Counted from the stretch's first letter, positions 26,451 to 35,740 are shown. The stretch is 64,000 nucleotides of DNA from Adhaeribacter arboris (GCF_003023845.1 NZ_PYFT01000001.1:496001-560000); one strand, 5' to 3'. The notes: generated from the letters alone by a model not told the origin. Translations and numbers: made by a program.

Positions 26451-26606
26451 CGGTGCCGAGGAACGAGGCATTTCGACGCAGGAGAAAAGAAGACTTACCA
26501 GCCCGAACTAGCCAAACGAGGCCCGCCGGCCACGAGGCAAACTTGAAATTAGAAGTTGCATCAGCGCCAATGTCTGGAGACTTGAAAAGGCGCCAAAGCC
26601 AAACTG
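26421..26606. mobile_element. Possible small inverted-repeat-bounded element
   Basis: Bounded by CAGTTTGGCT and its complement AGCCAAACTG. The interior is GC-richer than the AT-rich flanks. A 77-codon plus-strand frame (26414-26647) crosses it but looks non-natural (Arg-rich, no family), so I do not call it a gene. No transposase is present. Confidence 0.35.
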
Positions 26607-26648
26607 CAGTAATTGAAATTTTAAGAATTCGAATAAAACAAGCATAAA

Positions 26649-26677
26649 AAAGGCGGAACCTTGCTGATTCCGCCTTT
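26649..26677 (-). terminator. Rho-independent terminator of the YwqK-like gene
   Basis: AAAGGCGGAA and TTCCGCCTTT form a 10-bp stem around nine bases, followed on the minus strand by a T-run. It lies 29 bases after the stop of the minus-strand gene at 26706. Confidence 0.85.
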
Positions 26678-26705
26678 ACATGAATAATTAAATTAAAAAA
26701 ATTAA

Positions 26706-28118
26706 TTATCGTTCCGCCATAGCTACCCCATTCTTGTATTCAGTAGTTCTGATAATCTTACCGCTTTCGTCAAATTGCTTCCAGGTGCCTATTTGCTTAT
26801 TGTACCGGTAAGTACCCGTAATTTCCAGGTTGCCCGACTCAAAATATTGCTTATAAGGCCCGTTCTTTAAGCCGCTTTTGTATTCGGTTTCGGCTTGTAC
26901 TTTACCGCTGGCAAAATACGCCGTTACTTTGCCCAGAATTTTACCGTTTTCGTAAGTAGCTTTTTCTTTTACCTGGCCATTTTCGTGGTAAGAGATTCGT
27001 TCGCCGGTTAATCTGCCTTCCTGGTAGGTTTCTTTCCGCTTAAGTTGTTTACCGTCGTAGTACACTTTCCAGTCGCCGGTTTTTACGTTGTTTTTGTACA
27101 ATTGCTCTTCCTGCACATTCCCCGATTCATAGTAACTCGTAATTTTCCGGTCTTGTTCCTCATTGGCGTACCGAATTTCTTGCTTCTGCTTACCGCTGGG
27201 ATAAAAATACTGCGCCGTGCCCGTCATCTTCCCGTTATCAAAAGTTACCTGGCTCATTTTCTGACCGTTTTCGTAATAAGTCCGGGCAGGACCATCGGCT
27301 TGGCTGGTGGTATTTTTAAATTTGGTGAGTACCCGTTCGGTGTTTATTTTCCCATCCGGAGTGACTACTTTGGGTTTAACCAGGGTGCTGGTTTTATAGG
27401 TTGTTTCCGATTTTAATTTCCCGGAACGGTAATATGACCGGACAATGCCGCTGCGCTTACCGTTTTCGTTATTTGCTTCCAATTCTAACTGACCATTATC
27501 GTAGTAGGTTTTGTAAGACCCATCGAGAACACCGTTTTTATAAGTTGCTTCGGTGTGTACTTTGCCGTTGGGGTGATAAGTTATGGCTGGCCCGCTTTGC
27601 TCACTCTTTACGTAGGTAATAACCGATTGTAAACCCCCTGCCGGGTAATATTCCTTTACTTCTCCTTCCGGAAAGCCGTTTACAAAAGTGGCTTCGGTTT
27701 TAGGATTACCATTTTCGTAAAAAGATTTAATGGGGCCGGTTTGTTTATCGTCGGTATAACCGGCTTGCTGCAAGGGCTTGCCATTCGGGTAAAAAGACTC
27801 GAATAAACCTTGCCGTAGGCCATTTTGGTAGGCTACTCTTACCCGTTTCGCGCCGTCTTCGTAAAATTCCTGGTAAATGCTGTCTTGTTTGCCGTTCGTA
27901 AAATGGGTAATGGCTTCGAGTCTGCCACTCCGGTAAAATCGTTTGTACGTACCTTCCGGCACGGTATCGGGGGGAACGATGTAATAAATTTGCTTAACCG
28001 CCGTCCGCTGCAAGTCGTGGTAACTCACCATTTTTTTCCGGGTATTCTGGGCCGAAGTTGTAAAGCCAATTAGATTCAATAAGAAGAAAGTTAGAATAAA
28101 TCGCCAGGAATAAATCAT
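26706..28118 (-). CDS. YwqK-type MORN-variant repeat exported protein
   Basis: 470 residues. The signal peptide is MIYSWRFILTFFLLNLIGFTTSA, then about 15 copies of the 23-residue PF07661 MORN_2 repeat with the pattern G-x-x-x-x-Y-Y-x-x-G-x-x-x-x-x-x-x-Y-x-N-G-K (for example GPIKSFYENGNPKTEATFVNG). These repeats form extended beta-hairpin solenoids. Database names such as toxin-antitoxin YwqK antitoxin come from Bacillus YwqK and do not imply toxin neutralisation here. Probably periplasmic or surface-exposed. A hairpin terminator follows. Confidence 0.88.
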   Translation of the reverse strand: MIYSWRFILTFFLLNLIGFTTSAQNTRKKMVSYHDLQRTAVKQIYYIVPPDTVPEGTYKRFYRSGRLEAITHFTNGKQDSIYQEFYEDGAKRVRVAYQNGLRQGLFESFYPNGKPLQQAGYTDDKQTGPIKSFYENGNPKTEATFVNGFPEGEVKEYYPAGGLQSVITYVKSEQSGPAITYHPNGKVHTEATYKNGVLDGSYKTYYDNGQLELEANNENGKRSGIVRSYYRSGKLKSETTYKTSTLVKPKVVTPDGKINTERVLTKFKNTTSQADGPARTYYENGQKMSQVTFDNGKMTGTAQYFYPSGKQKQEIRYANEEQDRKITSYYESGNVQEEQLYKNNVKTGDWKVYYDGKQLKRKETYQEGRLTGERISYHENGQVKEKATYENGKILGKVTAYFASGKVQAETEYKSGLKNGPYKQYFESGNLEITGTYRYNKQIGTWKQFDESGKIIRTTEYKNGVAMAER

Positions 28119-28429
28119 GAAGAAAGCCTAAAATAGAATAAAATAGCCTTATCGAGTAACGTAAGGCTGTTGCTAAATAATATACTTCTCCGCCCGAAAG
28201 GGCACCTCCCCTAAGAACAGGGAAGGAGAGGCCGTTAAAGCTGCGTAATTAATTTTATAACATCTTTTTCTCGTTATTAATTTATTTTTGGATGATTTTG
28301 TCAGAAAGAATTTCCAGTGATTATTTTAAAAAGGGGTTTCTTTCAAAAATAAAGTAAACAGACTAGAGTGACTATAAGTAAAAGTAGGGATATTAAATGC
28401 GATAAACAGCCTTTCTTCCGCTGTTCTTA

Positions 28430-28630
28430 GGTAGGGCCGTTAAGTTCAATTAAAAATTAAGATGGCGCGAGGCCCTCGCCTCGTGGCTACCATTTGGTAG
28501 GCCTCTGGCCAGGCGAACCGAATAACCAGTTTTAGCGCATTGGTTTACTTATTTTCACCGGCCAAAGGCCGGACGATAATTCTCACGAGCGTAGACGCTC
28601 GCGATATATTTAGAACTTAACGGCCCTACC
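28430..28630. mobile_element. MITE-like element with 18-bp terminal inverted repeats and 8-bp TSD
   Basis: Left end 28430-28447 (GGTAGGGCCGTTAAGTTC) and right end 28613-28630 are exact complements. TGTTCTTA flanks the unit directly at 28422-28429 and 28631-28638, an 8-bp target-site duplication. The 165-bp interior is non-coding and full of short palindromes. It would have to be mobilised in trans. Confidence 0.75.
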
Positions 28631-28684
28631 TGTTCTTAGGGCTACGAATAGAAAACTTAAGCGGGATAATTTTTTCTGTCTGCT

Positions 28685-28783
28685 GCCAGTTTGTAACTGG
28701 CGGAACGGAAATTCACCTTGCCTGCTCACCCTCTCTCAGGGTGGATTAGAGCGTTTTAACTGTCCCGCCAGTTGCAAACTGGC
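28685..28783. repeat. 99-bp unit with 19-bp inverted ends
   Basis: GCCAGTTTGTAACTGGCGG at the left and CCGCCAGTTGCAAACTGGC at the right match as inverse complements at 18 of 19 positions. Each end is also palindromic in itself (GCCAGTT/AACTGGC). Confidence 0.65.
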
Positions 28784-28895
28784 AACTATCAGTAGTTCCA
28801 AGTTAAAAACTCGAAACAGGGAAGATCTTTAAGCTTTTTTGTTTTTGGTTCCTAATTCTAGCTTCTTAGGAGAAGTGCCCTTTCGAGCGGAGGGG

Positions 28896-30080
28896 TTACA
28901 TTTTTTCGAGGACAATGGCGGATGCTCCACCACCCCCGTTACAAATACCCGTTACCCCAATTTTCCCGTTTTTCTTATCGAGTACGTTTAGTAAAGTAGT
29001 TACAATGCGGGCTCCGGAGGCGCCCAGCGGATGGCCTAAGCTAACGGCTCCCCCGAAAATGTTTACATTACTGTTTTTTAAATTTAATTTCTGGTTATTG
29101 GCAATAGACACTACGGCAAAGGCTTCGTTAATTTCGTAAAAATCCACTTCTTCGGGCGTAATGCCCGCAACTTTTAACGCTTTCGGAATGGCTAGGGCGG
29201 GCGACGTAGTAAACCATTTTGGCTCTTGTTCGGCATCGGCGAAACCTAATATTCTAGCGATAGGTTTAACCCCCAGTTCTTCGGCTTTTTCTTTGCTCAT
29301 CAGCACCACCGCGGCCGCGCCATCGTTTAAAGTAGAGGCATTAGCCGCGGTAATGGTTCCTTCTTTATCAAAAACCGGTTTTAGGCTGGTAATTTTATCG
29401 AAGTTCACTTTGGTGTATTCCTCGTCTGTGTTTACGATAATCGGATCTTTGCCGCGCTGCGGTATTTCCACGGGTATAATTTCATCTTTTAACTGACCCG
29501 CTTCCGCCGCCGCCGCTGAACGGCGGTACGATTCAATGGCAAATTCGTCTTGCATCTGGCGGGTAATTCCCATTTCGCGGGCGGTGTGTTCGGCGGCGTT
29601 GCCCATGTGAAAATCGTTGTATACATCCCACAATCCATCTTTTAACAAACCATCCGTCATTTGGCCGTGGCCTAATTTCGTACCAAAGCGTACTTTATCC
29701 AGGTAATAGGGCACGTTGCTCATGCTTTCCATGCCGCCGGCTACAATCACGTCTTTGTGCCCCAGCATAATAGCCTGTGCGGCAAACATGATGGCCTTAG
29801 AACCGGAAGCACATACTTTGTTAACGGTAGTACATTCTACTTCGTAACCCAAACCAGCGTAAAGAGCTGCCTGGCGGGCCGGAGCCTGACCTAAGTTAGC
29901 CGACAGCACATTCCCCATAATTACTTCCTGCACTTCTTTATTAACTACACCAGCTTTCTCCAGGGCACCTTTTATGGCAGCAGCACCTAGTTGGGTAGCG
30001 GTTAAGGCCGCTAAACTTCCTCCAAAAGAGCCAATAGGAGTCCGGACGGCAGAGATAATATATACTTCTTTTACCTGCAT
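28896..30080 (-). CDS. Acetyl-CoA C-acetyltransferase (thiolase)
   Basis: Condenses two acetyl-CoA to acetoacetyl-CoA or cleaves 3-ketoacyl-CoA, cytoplasmic. From ATG 30080 (MQVKEVYIISAVRTPIG) the protein has 394 residues, the usual thiolase length; the longer frame begins at GTG 30092. Catalytic residues are visible: NKVCASGSKA (nucleophile Cys near 88), GGAVSLGHPLGASGAR (His) and GICNGGGGASA (acid/base Cys). An atoB/phaA-type biosynthetic thiolase is likely from the close match to that subgroup, but fadA-type degradation is possible. The stop codon directly abuts an inverted repeat (28863-28893). Confidence 0.93.
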   Translation of the reverse strand: MQVKEVYIISAVRTPIGSFGGSLAALTATQLGAAAIKGALEKAGVVNKEVQEVIMGNVLSANLGQAPARQAALYAGLGYEVECTTVNKVCASGSKAIMFAAQAIMLGHKDVIVAGGMESMSNVPYYLDKVRFGTKLGHGQMTDGLLKDGLWDVYNDFHMGNAAEHTAREMGITRQMQDEFAIESYRRSAAAAEAGQLKDEIIPVEIPQRGKDPIIVNTDEEYTKVNFDKITSLKPVFDKEGTITAANASTLNDGAAAVVLMSKEKAEELGVKPIARILGFADAEQEPKWFTTSPALAIPKALKVAGITPEEVDFYEINEAFAVVSIANNQKLNLKNSNVNIFGGAVSLGHPLGASGARIVTTLLNVLDKKNGKIGVTGICNGGGGASAIVLEKM

Positions 30081-30304
30081 AATTGTAAGCACACTATTTT
30101 TTATAAGAAATCAGACACAAGTATCAAGATATTAGCCAAAGTAAATTTTATTTTAAATCATTATTTAGTTAGGAGCTGATTTTAGAAATGGAAGTCCTAT
30201 TACTTAGGTTAGGTTAATTTTGGCTCACTACTTAGTTAAATTGAAACAAGAAAGAGCACCTTAAGTTTAAAGGATCCTGCGGGTCGGTATTAATCTTTTA
30301 ACTT

Positions 30305-31276
30305 TTACCAATCAGGTTTACCCGAATTACTTTTCCGGGTATTCTTCCGCGGTATTTGCTGTAAATATTGTACCTCGGCTTCGCGCATGGCGTTCAGCAG
30401 CATTTTCGCTTTTTCTGGTGTCAGGTTCGCTTCCTTTAATCGTTCGTACGTGGTTTGGCTGTTCTGATCGCCTTCGTTGCTTGCTTCGCGGCTCCCTTTT
30501 CCAGAGATGCCTGCCTTATCCGAGGCAGAGCCAGCTTCGTTGTTTAAGCCCCGGGTGGTACCGGGTAGCAGGCCGCTTTTTTCTTCCCGCTGCTTGTTAG
30601 AGGAGGCATTGGGTACAGGAGCGTTGGATTCTGTTTCTTCGCTTCCCGGAATGTTGTCGTCGGTATTGGATGACGGCGGATTCTGAGCATCCTTAGTAGT
30701 CGGATCTGGCATTTCCTGCTGCGTAGAGCCTGCGTTATCCTCTTTTTTACCCGATTGAGTAGTTTCTTTTTTTTGCTCGGCTCTATCGCGTTTGGCTTGA
30801 TCTGGCTGCGGCGGTGGTAGCTGGGCGTCATTTTCTTCGGGGTTCGCCGCTAAATATTTTTTTAACCATTCGTAATTAAAGCGAGCCTCTTCGTTTAAAG
30901 GGTTTAAGATTAATGCTTGCTTAAAATAATTTAACGCCTTAGTCTTGTCTTTTGAAACGATTATGACGCCTAACTGTAAATTTACCAAAGAGGCTATCCG
31001 GGTGGGCGTTTTAGTTAATAAAGGTTGATAGTATTTTACCGCCTGGCCCATTTTCTTTTGCTGATAATAAGCGTGCGCCAAGTTCAGCCGTACAGCCCGG
31101 TCGCGCACTTGGAGCGAATCGCTTAAGTATTTATAAAAGTAAATGGCCGTAGAAAAATCCTGACGGGAATACGCTTCCTGAGCTTCGGTTACATACGCAT
31201 TAATGCGCGATATTTTTATCAGCTTTTGGCTGAAAAAAGCCATTAATACAGCTAAAAGAGCCATTAAAATTTTCAT
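30305..31276 (-). CDS. BatC/BatE-like TPR protein
   Basis: 323 residues. An N-terminal membrane segment (MALLAVLMAFFSQKLI), then TPR repeats (about 30-150: SRQDFSTAIYFYKYLSD, LNLAHAYYQQKKMGQAVKYY, NYFKQALILNPLNEEARFNYEWLKK). A long low-complexity Ser/Glu/Gln-rich tail follows (150-285), with a conserved terminal LTPEKAKMLLNAMREAEVQYLQQIP. This is the layout of the Bat (Bacteroides aerotolerance) TPR subunit. The ATG overlaps the upstream VWA gene's TGA (ATGA), so the two are coupled. Confidence 0.85.
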   Translation of the reverse strand: MKILMALLAVLMAFFSQKLIKISRINAYVTEAQEAYSRQDFSTAIYFYKYLSDSLQVRDRAVRLNLAHAYYQQKKMGQAVKYYQPLLTKTPTRIASLVNLQLGVIIVSKDKTKALNYFKQALILNPLNEEARFNYEWLKKYLAANPEENDAQLPPPQPDQAKRDRAEQKKETTQSGKKEDNAGSTQQEMPDPTTKDAQNPPSSNTDDNIPGSEETESNAPVPNASSNKQREEKSGLLPGTTRGLNNEAGSASDKAGISGKGSREASNEGDQNSQTTYERLKEANLTPEKAKMLLNAMREAEVQYLQQIPRKNTRKSNSGKPDW

Positions 31277-32244
31277 AGCCGGATAACGTTAAAGATAATT
31301 AATATATCGAGCATAATAAAGATAAAGGCTATAAACAGCGGGTAATAATATTTATTTGCTTTAACGTCTACGGTGCGGGTTTCTTGCCTTTCGCCTTCAA
31401 TCGCGTTGATGGCGCTAATTAGTCGGGGAATTTCGGAAGAACGGGCGCCAATTTCAAAATACTGGCCGTTGGTATTACCGGCTATTTCCGCGAGTCGTTC
31501 GGCGTTTAACTTACTCATTACCCGTTTTCCTTTATGGTCGGTAACAAATCCTTTAGCTAAAGGAATAAGAGCGCCATTTTCAGAACCAATACCTAAGCTA
31601 ATTACCCGAATATTCTCGCGGTTCAATTCCCGGTAAATGGGGCTGAGAGTAGGACTAAAATCTTCCCCATCGCTGATTAGTAAAATTATTTCGGCTCGTT
31701 TTTCTGGGATATGAGGTTGGTTATTGGCTTTAAATTTAGTTAAAGCAAGTTGCAAAGCCGGTTCATAATTAGCGCCAGCGCGGGGCAGCAAGTTGGTATG
31801 CAAAGATTCCGCAAATAATAATAGGGCACTTTGGTCGTAGGTTAAGGGGCACTGCACGTATGCTTCCGACGAAAAAACAATCAGCCCAATGCGGTCGGAG
31901 TTAAATTTTTGAATTAGCTGGCGGAGTTCGTATTTAACTTTTTCTAAGCGGGAGGGAGGCACGTCCCGGGCGTTCATCGAAGCCGATACATCCACCAAAA
32001 TAAAAATATCTTTTCCAATGGTTTTAATTTGTTTTTTCATCGCGCCGAACGAAGGCCCCAGAATGGCAATAATAATCAAAAGAAAGTAGAAGGTCCGGAA
32101 ACCAAACTTTATCCAAACTACATCTGGTTTTTGTTTGAAATGCCGGGCCAAGCGGTGAATTCTAAAAATATACCCCAAATACAAAATCAGGAACAAAATG
32201 CCCGTTAAAATTTCGATGGAGGTAAAGGACTGATCCCAATTCAT
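31273..32244 (-). CDS. Membrane-anchored VWA-domain protein (BatA/BatB-like)
   Basis: 323 residues. An N-terminal membrane helix (EILTGILFLILYLGYIF), a second (TFYFLLIIIAILGP), then a von Willebrand A domain whose MIDAS motif DVSASMNA lies near residues 84-91 with later metal-site Thr/Asp (ISDGEDF). It closes with a C-terminal membrane helix (YYPLFIAFIFIMLDILIIFNVIRL). Together with the overlapping TPR gene it forms a two-gene Bat unit, usually part of a MoxR-DUF58-BatABC(DE) operon linked to envelope stress tolerance. MoxR and DUF58 are not beside it here. Confidence 0.88.
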   Translation of the reverse strand: MNWDQSFTSIEILTGILFLILYLGYIFRIHRLARHFKQKPDVVWIKFGFRTFYFLLIIIAILGPSFGAMKKQIKTIGKDIFILVDVSASMNARDVPPSRLEKVKYELRQLIQKFNSDRIGLIVFSSEAYVQCPLTYDQSALLLFAESLHTNLLPRAGANYEPALQLALTKFKANNQPHIPEKRAEIILLISDGEDFSPTLSPIYRELNRENIRVISLGIGSENGALIPLAKGFVTDHKGKRVMSKLNAERLAEIAGNTNGQYFEIGARSSEIPRLISAINAIEGERQETRTVDVKANKYYYPLFIAFIFIMLDILIIFNVIRL

Positions 32245-32828
32245 ATTTTCATTCGGGTAGGAGGTGCGGCCAAATAGCTATTTAACTCCTCCAAAATAAA
32301 TTTACGTTATACAAAATGGCTTACGTTATATAGGTTGGCAACTAAATATAAAATCTTTCATTATATCTATCATTTACCTGACTGATAAAAGTTTAATACT
32401 GGTAAACGGCGCATTTTTGTTGTTCGATAAAGTAAATACTTGCTTTATTCTGATTATAACGAGGTTCTTGATTGTGTATTATTTTCCTGCAACTTCTAAG
32501 ATTTCTTTATTTTTAAAAAGGTAAAGCTACAAAATCTTGAGAGTAATAAACGCAGGAGGCCGTATTAGGACTTTGGTAACGACCGGGAAAAGGTATAAAT
32601 ACATAGTGCAGTTTTACTCGCAATCCCCTATTTTGTAAAATTCCTGTAATCAATCCAGGGAAAATAAAACTTATATTCTAAACATCTATTTAGGTGGTAT
32701 AATCGACAATTTTACCGCTACTAAAATGTAAGTCGGTAATTGGGAAATAGCAAAAGGGAAATTATTGCTTTGATAGAAAGAAGATTAAAAATAAAATGTA
32801 ATTATTTTTTAGTTGAGGGCGGGGGAGT
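32245..32828. other. Intergenic region upstream of tRNA-Ser
   Basis: About 580 AT-rich bases between divergent transcription units. I see no open frame with family resemblance, no palindrome and no repeat. Confidence 0.5.
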
Positions 32829-32861
32829 TTTGTAATTGTCAGAATAATTCTGGTATATTTG
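32829..32861 (+). promoter_or_regulatory. Bacteroidota-type promoter for tRNA-Ser
   Basis: TTTG (32829-32832), 21 bases, then TATATTTG (32854-32861) matches the TTTG/TAnnTTTG primary sigma promoter. The tRNA starts 24 bases downstream of the -7 box. Confidence 0.75.
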
Positions 32862-32884
32862 CAATCTCTTTAAACGAAAGAGCC

Positions 32885-32972
32885 GGAGTGATGGGTGAGT
32901 GGCTGAAACCAGCAGTTTGCTAAACTGCCGTACCTCTAAAGGGTACCGGGGGTTCGAATCCCCCTTACTCCG
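32885..32972 (+). tRNA. tRNA-Ser (anticodon GCU)
   Basis: 88-nt class II tRNA. Acceptor GGAGTGA pairs with TTACTCC. The anticodon loop TTGCTAA gives GCT, reading AGC/AGU. A long variable arm (TACCTCTAAAGGGTA) and the T-arm GGGGGTTCGAATCCCCC are present; CCA is not encoded. Confidence 0.96.
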
Positions 32973-33082
32973 CAAATTTTTTTTGAGATAAAGTTTTTAA
33001 TTCAAAAAAATAACTTAAGTTTGCACCGCGTTTCTGGAAAACCACTTTAATTAAGTACTTTTCGGATAAACGGTAAACAGTT

Positions 33083-33156
33083 CGGGGTGTAGCGTAGCCC
33101 GGTATCGCGCCACATTTGGGATGTGGAGGTCGTAGGTTCGAATCCTGCCACCCCGA
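33083..33156 (+). tRNA. tRNA-Pro (anticodon UGG)
   Basis: 74 nt. Acceptor CGGGGTG pairs with CACCCCG. Anticodon stem CCACA/TGTGG with loop TTTGGGA gives TGG (Pro). T-arm GTAGGTTCGAATCCTGC. CCA is not encoded. TAAGTTTG (33016-33023) may be its -7 promoter box. Confidence 0.95.
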
Positions 33157-33160
33157 CGTA

Positions 33161-33193
33161 AAAGCCACTAATCTAAAGTTAGTGGCTTTTTTA
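33161..33193 (+). terminator. Terminator after tRNA-Pro
   Basis: AAAGCCACTAA and TTAGTGGCTTT form an 11-bp stem with a 7-base loop followed by a T-run, four bases after the tRNA. Confidence 0.9.
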
Positions 33194-33392
33194 TTTTAAG
33201 CCCCCTCTGCTCCAAAAGGCGTCTATCTACCGGAAAGCTATCCCGCTTATATTAATTTCAGCTTTTTATTTTATGTGTTGAATTTTACTAGACGAAAAGT
33301 AATTTTCCCGCTTAATTTCTTAAATTTCTCTTACTAAAAAAGTGTTTGTTAAGGGTATCTTTTTACCTATTCTACCTTCTTATTTTTTCTCC

Positions 33393-35492
33393 ATGAACCG
33401 ATTGATGCAAATAAAATTAAATTTTTCTATGCGCTGGATGATAGTGCTTGCCTGGCTAATAAGTCAGCAGGTTAGTAATTTGGCGTTAGCAGGTCCGGCG
33501 CCATCGACTAATCCCTTACAAGTTTCTTTTAACCAACCAATTAACTTTAAAGTTGTTACGGCTGCCCACATAAAAGAAGCAACCGACCAGGCCATTGTGA
33601 ACACGAAAACGGCTTTAGAAGCAATTTACGCGATTAAAAAAGGGAAACACACTTTCCAAAATACGCTATTGGCTTACGATAACTTATCGGACCAGTTAGG
33701 TTCGGTGGCCATGGGCATTAATATACTCGCCAATGCCAGTTCCGATTCAGCGGTCCGCAACCAAGCCTTAAGAAGTTTAGAAGTCTTGGACAAATATGAT
33801 AACCAACTGAGCCTCGACGAAAAGCTGTACTTGGCGGTCAAAGATTTTTCTACATCCAAAAAAGGCAAAAAGTTACAAGGTGCTCACCGGCTTTACCTGA
33901 AAGATTTAATAGAAAATTACGAGCGGGATGGCTTTGCGCTTACTCCGGAAAAACGTCAGGAACTGCAGAAAATTAACGATAAAATATCGGAGCTTAGCTT
34001 AACTTTTAGTAAAAATATTGCCGCCTACCAGGATTACTTATGGCTCCCGGAAGCTGAATTAAAAGGTTTGCCGGAAGATTTCGTGAAAAGTTTGAAAAAA
34101 GAAAAAGACTTGTACCGGATTGGCCTGGATGGACCTTCTTACACAACTTTCATGAAATACGCTATTTCGGAACCAGTGCGTAAGCAATTGTATATGAAAT
34201 ACAACAACCGCGCCGCCGATAAAAATGTAGCGGTGCTGCAACAATTATTAGTGGAACGCCAGAAAAAAGCCCATTTGTTAGGTTTCCCGACTTATGCGGC
34301 CTACCAAACTGCCAGCCGCATGGCCAAAAATCCGGCGGCCGTTTGGGAGTTGGAAACCAATCTCGCCGGAAAAGTAAAGCAAAAAACGCAGAGCGACCTG
34401 AACGAACTACTGGCAGTTAAACAAGCTTACCTGAAAGAATCGGCTCCGGCTACGGTCAACATTTGGGATGCCTCTTTTTACAGCAACCAGCTCATGGTGC
34501 AAAAATACCAGCTTGACCAGGAAAAATTAAAAGAATACTTTTCGCTGGATAATGTATTGAGTGGCTTGTTTCAAACAACGGAGCATTTATTCGGGGTGAA
34601 ATACGAAGAAGTAAAAGATGCCTCGGTGTGGCACCCCGATGTGCGTTTGTTTGAAGTAAAACAGGATGGGGCTACCATCGGCCGTTTTTACCTCGATTTA
34701 TTTCCGCGGGATAATAAATATACGCACGCAGCCTGTTTCCCCATCCGGAAAGGAAAAAAATACGCGGCTGGTTACCGGTTGCCCACGGCTGCTTTAATCT
34801 GTAACTTTAATGCTCCCACCGCCGACAAACCGGCTTTGCTCACGCACCGGCAAGTAGAAACATTCTTTCATGAGTTCGGCCATGTGCTGCACAATATGCT
34901 CACCACCGCCGAGCTGGCCGGGCAATCCGGTACTTCCGTAAAACGGGATTTTGTGGAAGCTCCTTCGCAGATATTCGAAAATTGGGTATGGGACTACAAT
35001 GCCTTAAAATTATTTGCTAAACATTATAAAACCGGTAAAGTATTGCCCCCGGCTTTGCACCAAAAAATGGTAGATTCCCGCAACGTTGGCTCCGGCCTGG
35101 CGGCTTCGGCTCAAATTTTTTACGGCACCTTAGATATGACCTTGCACGATAAATTTAACCCGGAAGGTACCCAATCCACGACCGATGCACTCAAAGAAGT
35201 ACAGAATAAAACTATGCCTTACCCCTACCTGGAAGGTACCCACATGCAAGCCGCCTTTGGTCACTTAACTGGCTACGGGGCGGGCTATTACGGGTATATG
35301 TGGAGCAAAGTATTTGCGGAAGATATGTTCTCGGTGTTTGCCAAAAACGGGGTGATGGACCAGAAAACGGGTTTACGGTACCGGAATATTATTTTAGCCA
35401 ATGGTTCGAGCCGCGACGAATACGAACTGGTAAAAGAGTTTCTGGGCCGGGAACCGAACCAGGAAGCATTTCTGAAATCGTTGGGCTTGTAG
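33393..35492 (+). CDS. M3-family metallopeptidase (oligopeptidase A/Dcp-like)
   Basis: Zinc peptidase of 699 residues from ATG 33393; the longer frame starts at a GTG 17 codons upstream. A hydrophobic segment (MRWMIVLAWLISQQVSNLALA) suggests periplasmic export. The catalytic HEFGH is at residues 493-497 with the third ligand in the following QIFENW region, as in thimet/neurolysin and Dcp enzymes. The family trims short peptides; the oligopeptidase versus dipeptidyl carboxypeptidase choice cannot be made with certainty. It stands alone between tRNA genes. Confidence 0.93.
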   Translation: MNRLMQIKLNFSMRWMIVLAWLISQQVSNLALAGPAPSTNPLQVSFNQPINFKVVTAAHIKEATDQAIVNTKTALEAIYAIKKGKHTFQNTLLAYDNLSDQLGSVAMGINILANASSDSAVRNQALRSLEVLDKYDNQLSLDEKLYLAVKDFSTSKKGKKLQGAHRLYLKDLIENYERDGFALTPEKRQELQKINDKISELSLTFSKNIAAYQDYLWLPEAELKGLPEDFVKSLKKEKDLYRIGLDGPSYTTFMKYAISEPVRKQLYMKYNNRAADKNVAVLQQLLVERQKKAHLLGFPTYAAYQTASRMAKNPAAVWELETNLAGKVKQKTQSDLNELLAVKQAYLKESAPATVNIWDASFYSNQLMVQKYQLDQEKLKEYFSLDNVLSGLFQTTEHLFGVKYEEVKDASVWHPDVRLFEVKQDGATIGRFYLDLFPRDNKYTHAACFPIRKGKKYAAGYRLPTAALICNFNAPTADKPALLTHRQVETFFHEFGHVLHNMLTTAELAGQSGTSVKRDFVEAPSQIFENWVWDYNALKLFAKHYKTGKVLPPALHQKMVDSRNVGSGLAASAQIFYGTLDMTLHDKFNPEGTQSTTDALKEVQNKTMPYPYLEGTHMQAAFGHLTGYGAGYYGYMWSKVFAEDMFSVFAKNGVMDQKTGLRYRNIILANGSSRDEYELVKEFLGREPNQEAFLKSLGL

Positions 35493-35655
35493 CCAGTTTT
35501 CTAAACTTACCGGTTTATAGCTGCTAGAAAATAAAGAGGGCTGGCTCCAAAGACAAGCCTTAATAAATGCCAGTCAAAATTTGCGGTGTTCTTTATATTT
35601 TCTTTTCTTTGCACTTTCAAAAAGCGGCGGTGTTTTACTGCTTCTTTTTAATGTT

Positions 35656-35729
35656 GGTCTCGTAGCTCAGCTGGATAGAGCAACTGCCTTCTAAGCAGTA
35701 GGTCTTTGGTTCGAATCCAAACGGGATCA
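35656..35729 (+). tRNA. tRNA-Arg (anticodon UCU)
   Basis: 74 nt. Acceptor GGTCTCG pairs with CGGGATC (two G-U-type pairs). Loop CTTCTAA gives anticodon TCT, reading AGA/AGG. D-loop AGCTCAGCTGGATAGAGC and T-arm TTTGGTTCGAATCCAAA are standard. CCA is not encoded. Confidence 0.95.
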
Positions 35730-35740
35730 CTTGAAGATGA

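Larger units (their letters stand above)
28119..28895. other. Intergenic patch of nested inverted-repeat elements
   Basis: About 780 bp with no gene. It holds an outer 31-bp imperfect inverted repeat (28187-28217 and 28863-28893), a 201-bp MITE-like element with 8-bp target duplication (28430-28630) and a 99-bp inverted-repeat unit (28685-28783). Many short palindromes occur inside, such as CTCGCCTCGTGG and GAGCGTAGACGCTC. Confidence 0.7.

Noticed and set aside
26414-26647. 77-codon frame starting MTPVWLERAF
   Set aside because: It runs through a dispersed repeat and is Arg-rich with no family resemblance. It is more likely part of an element than a gene.
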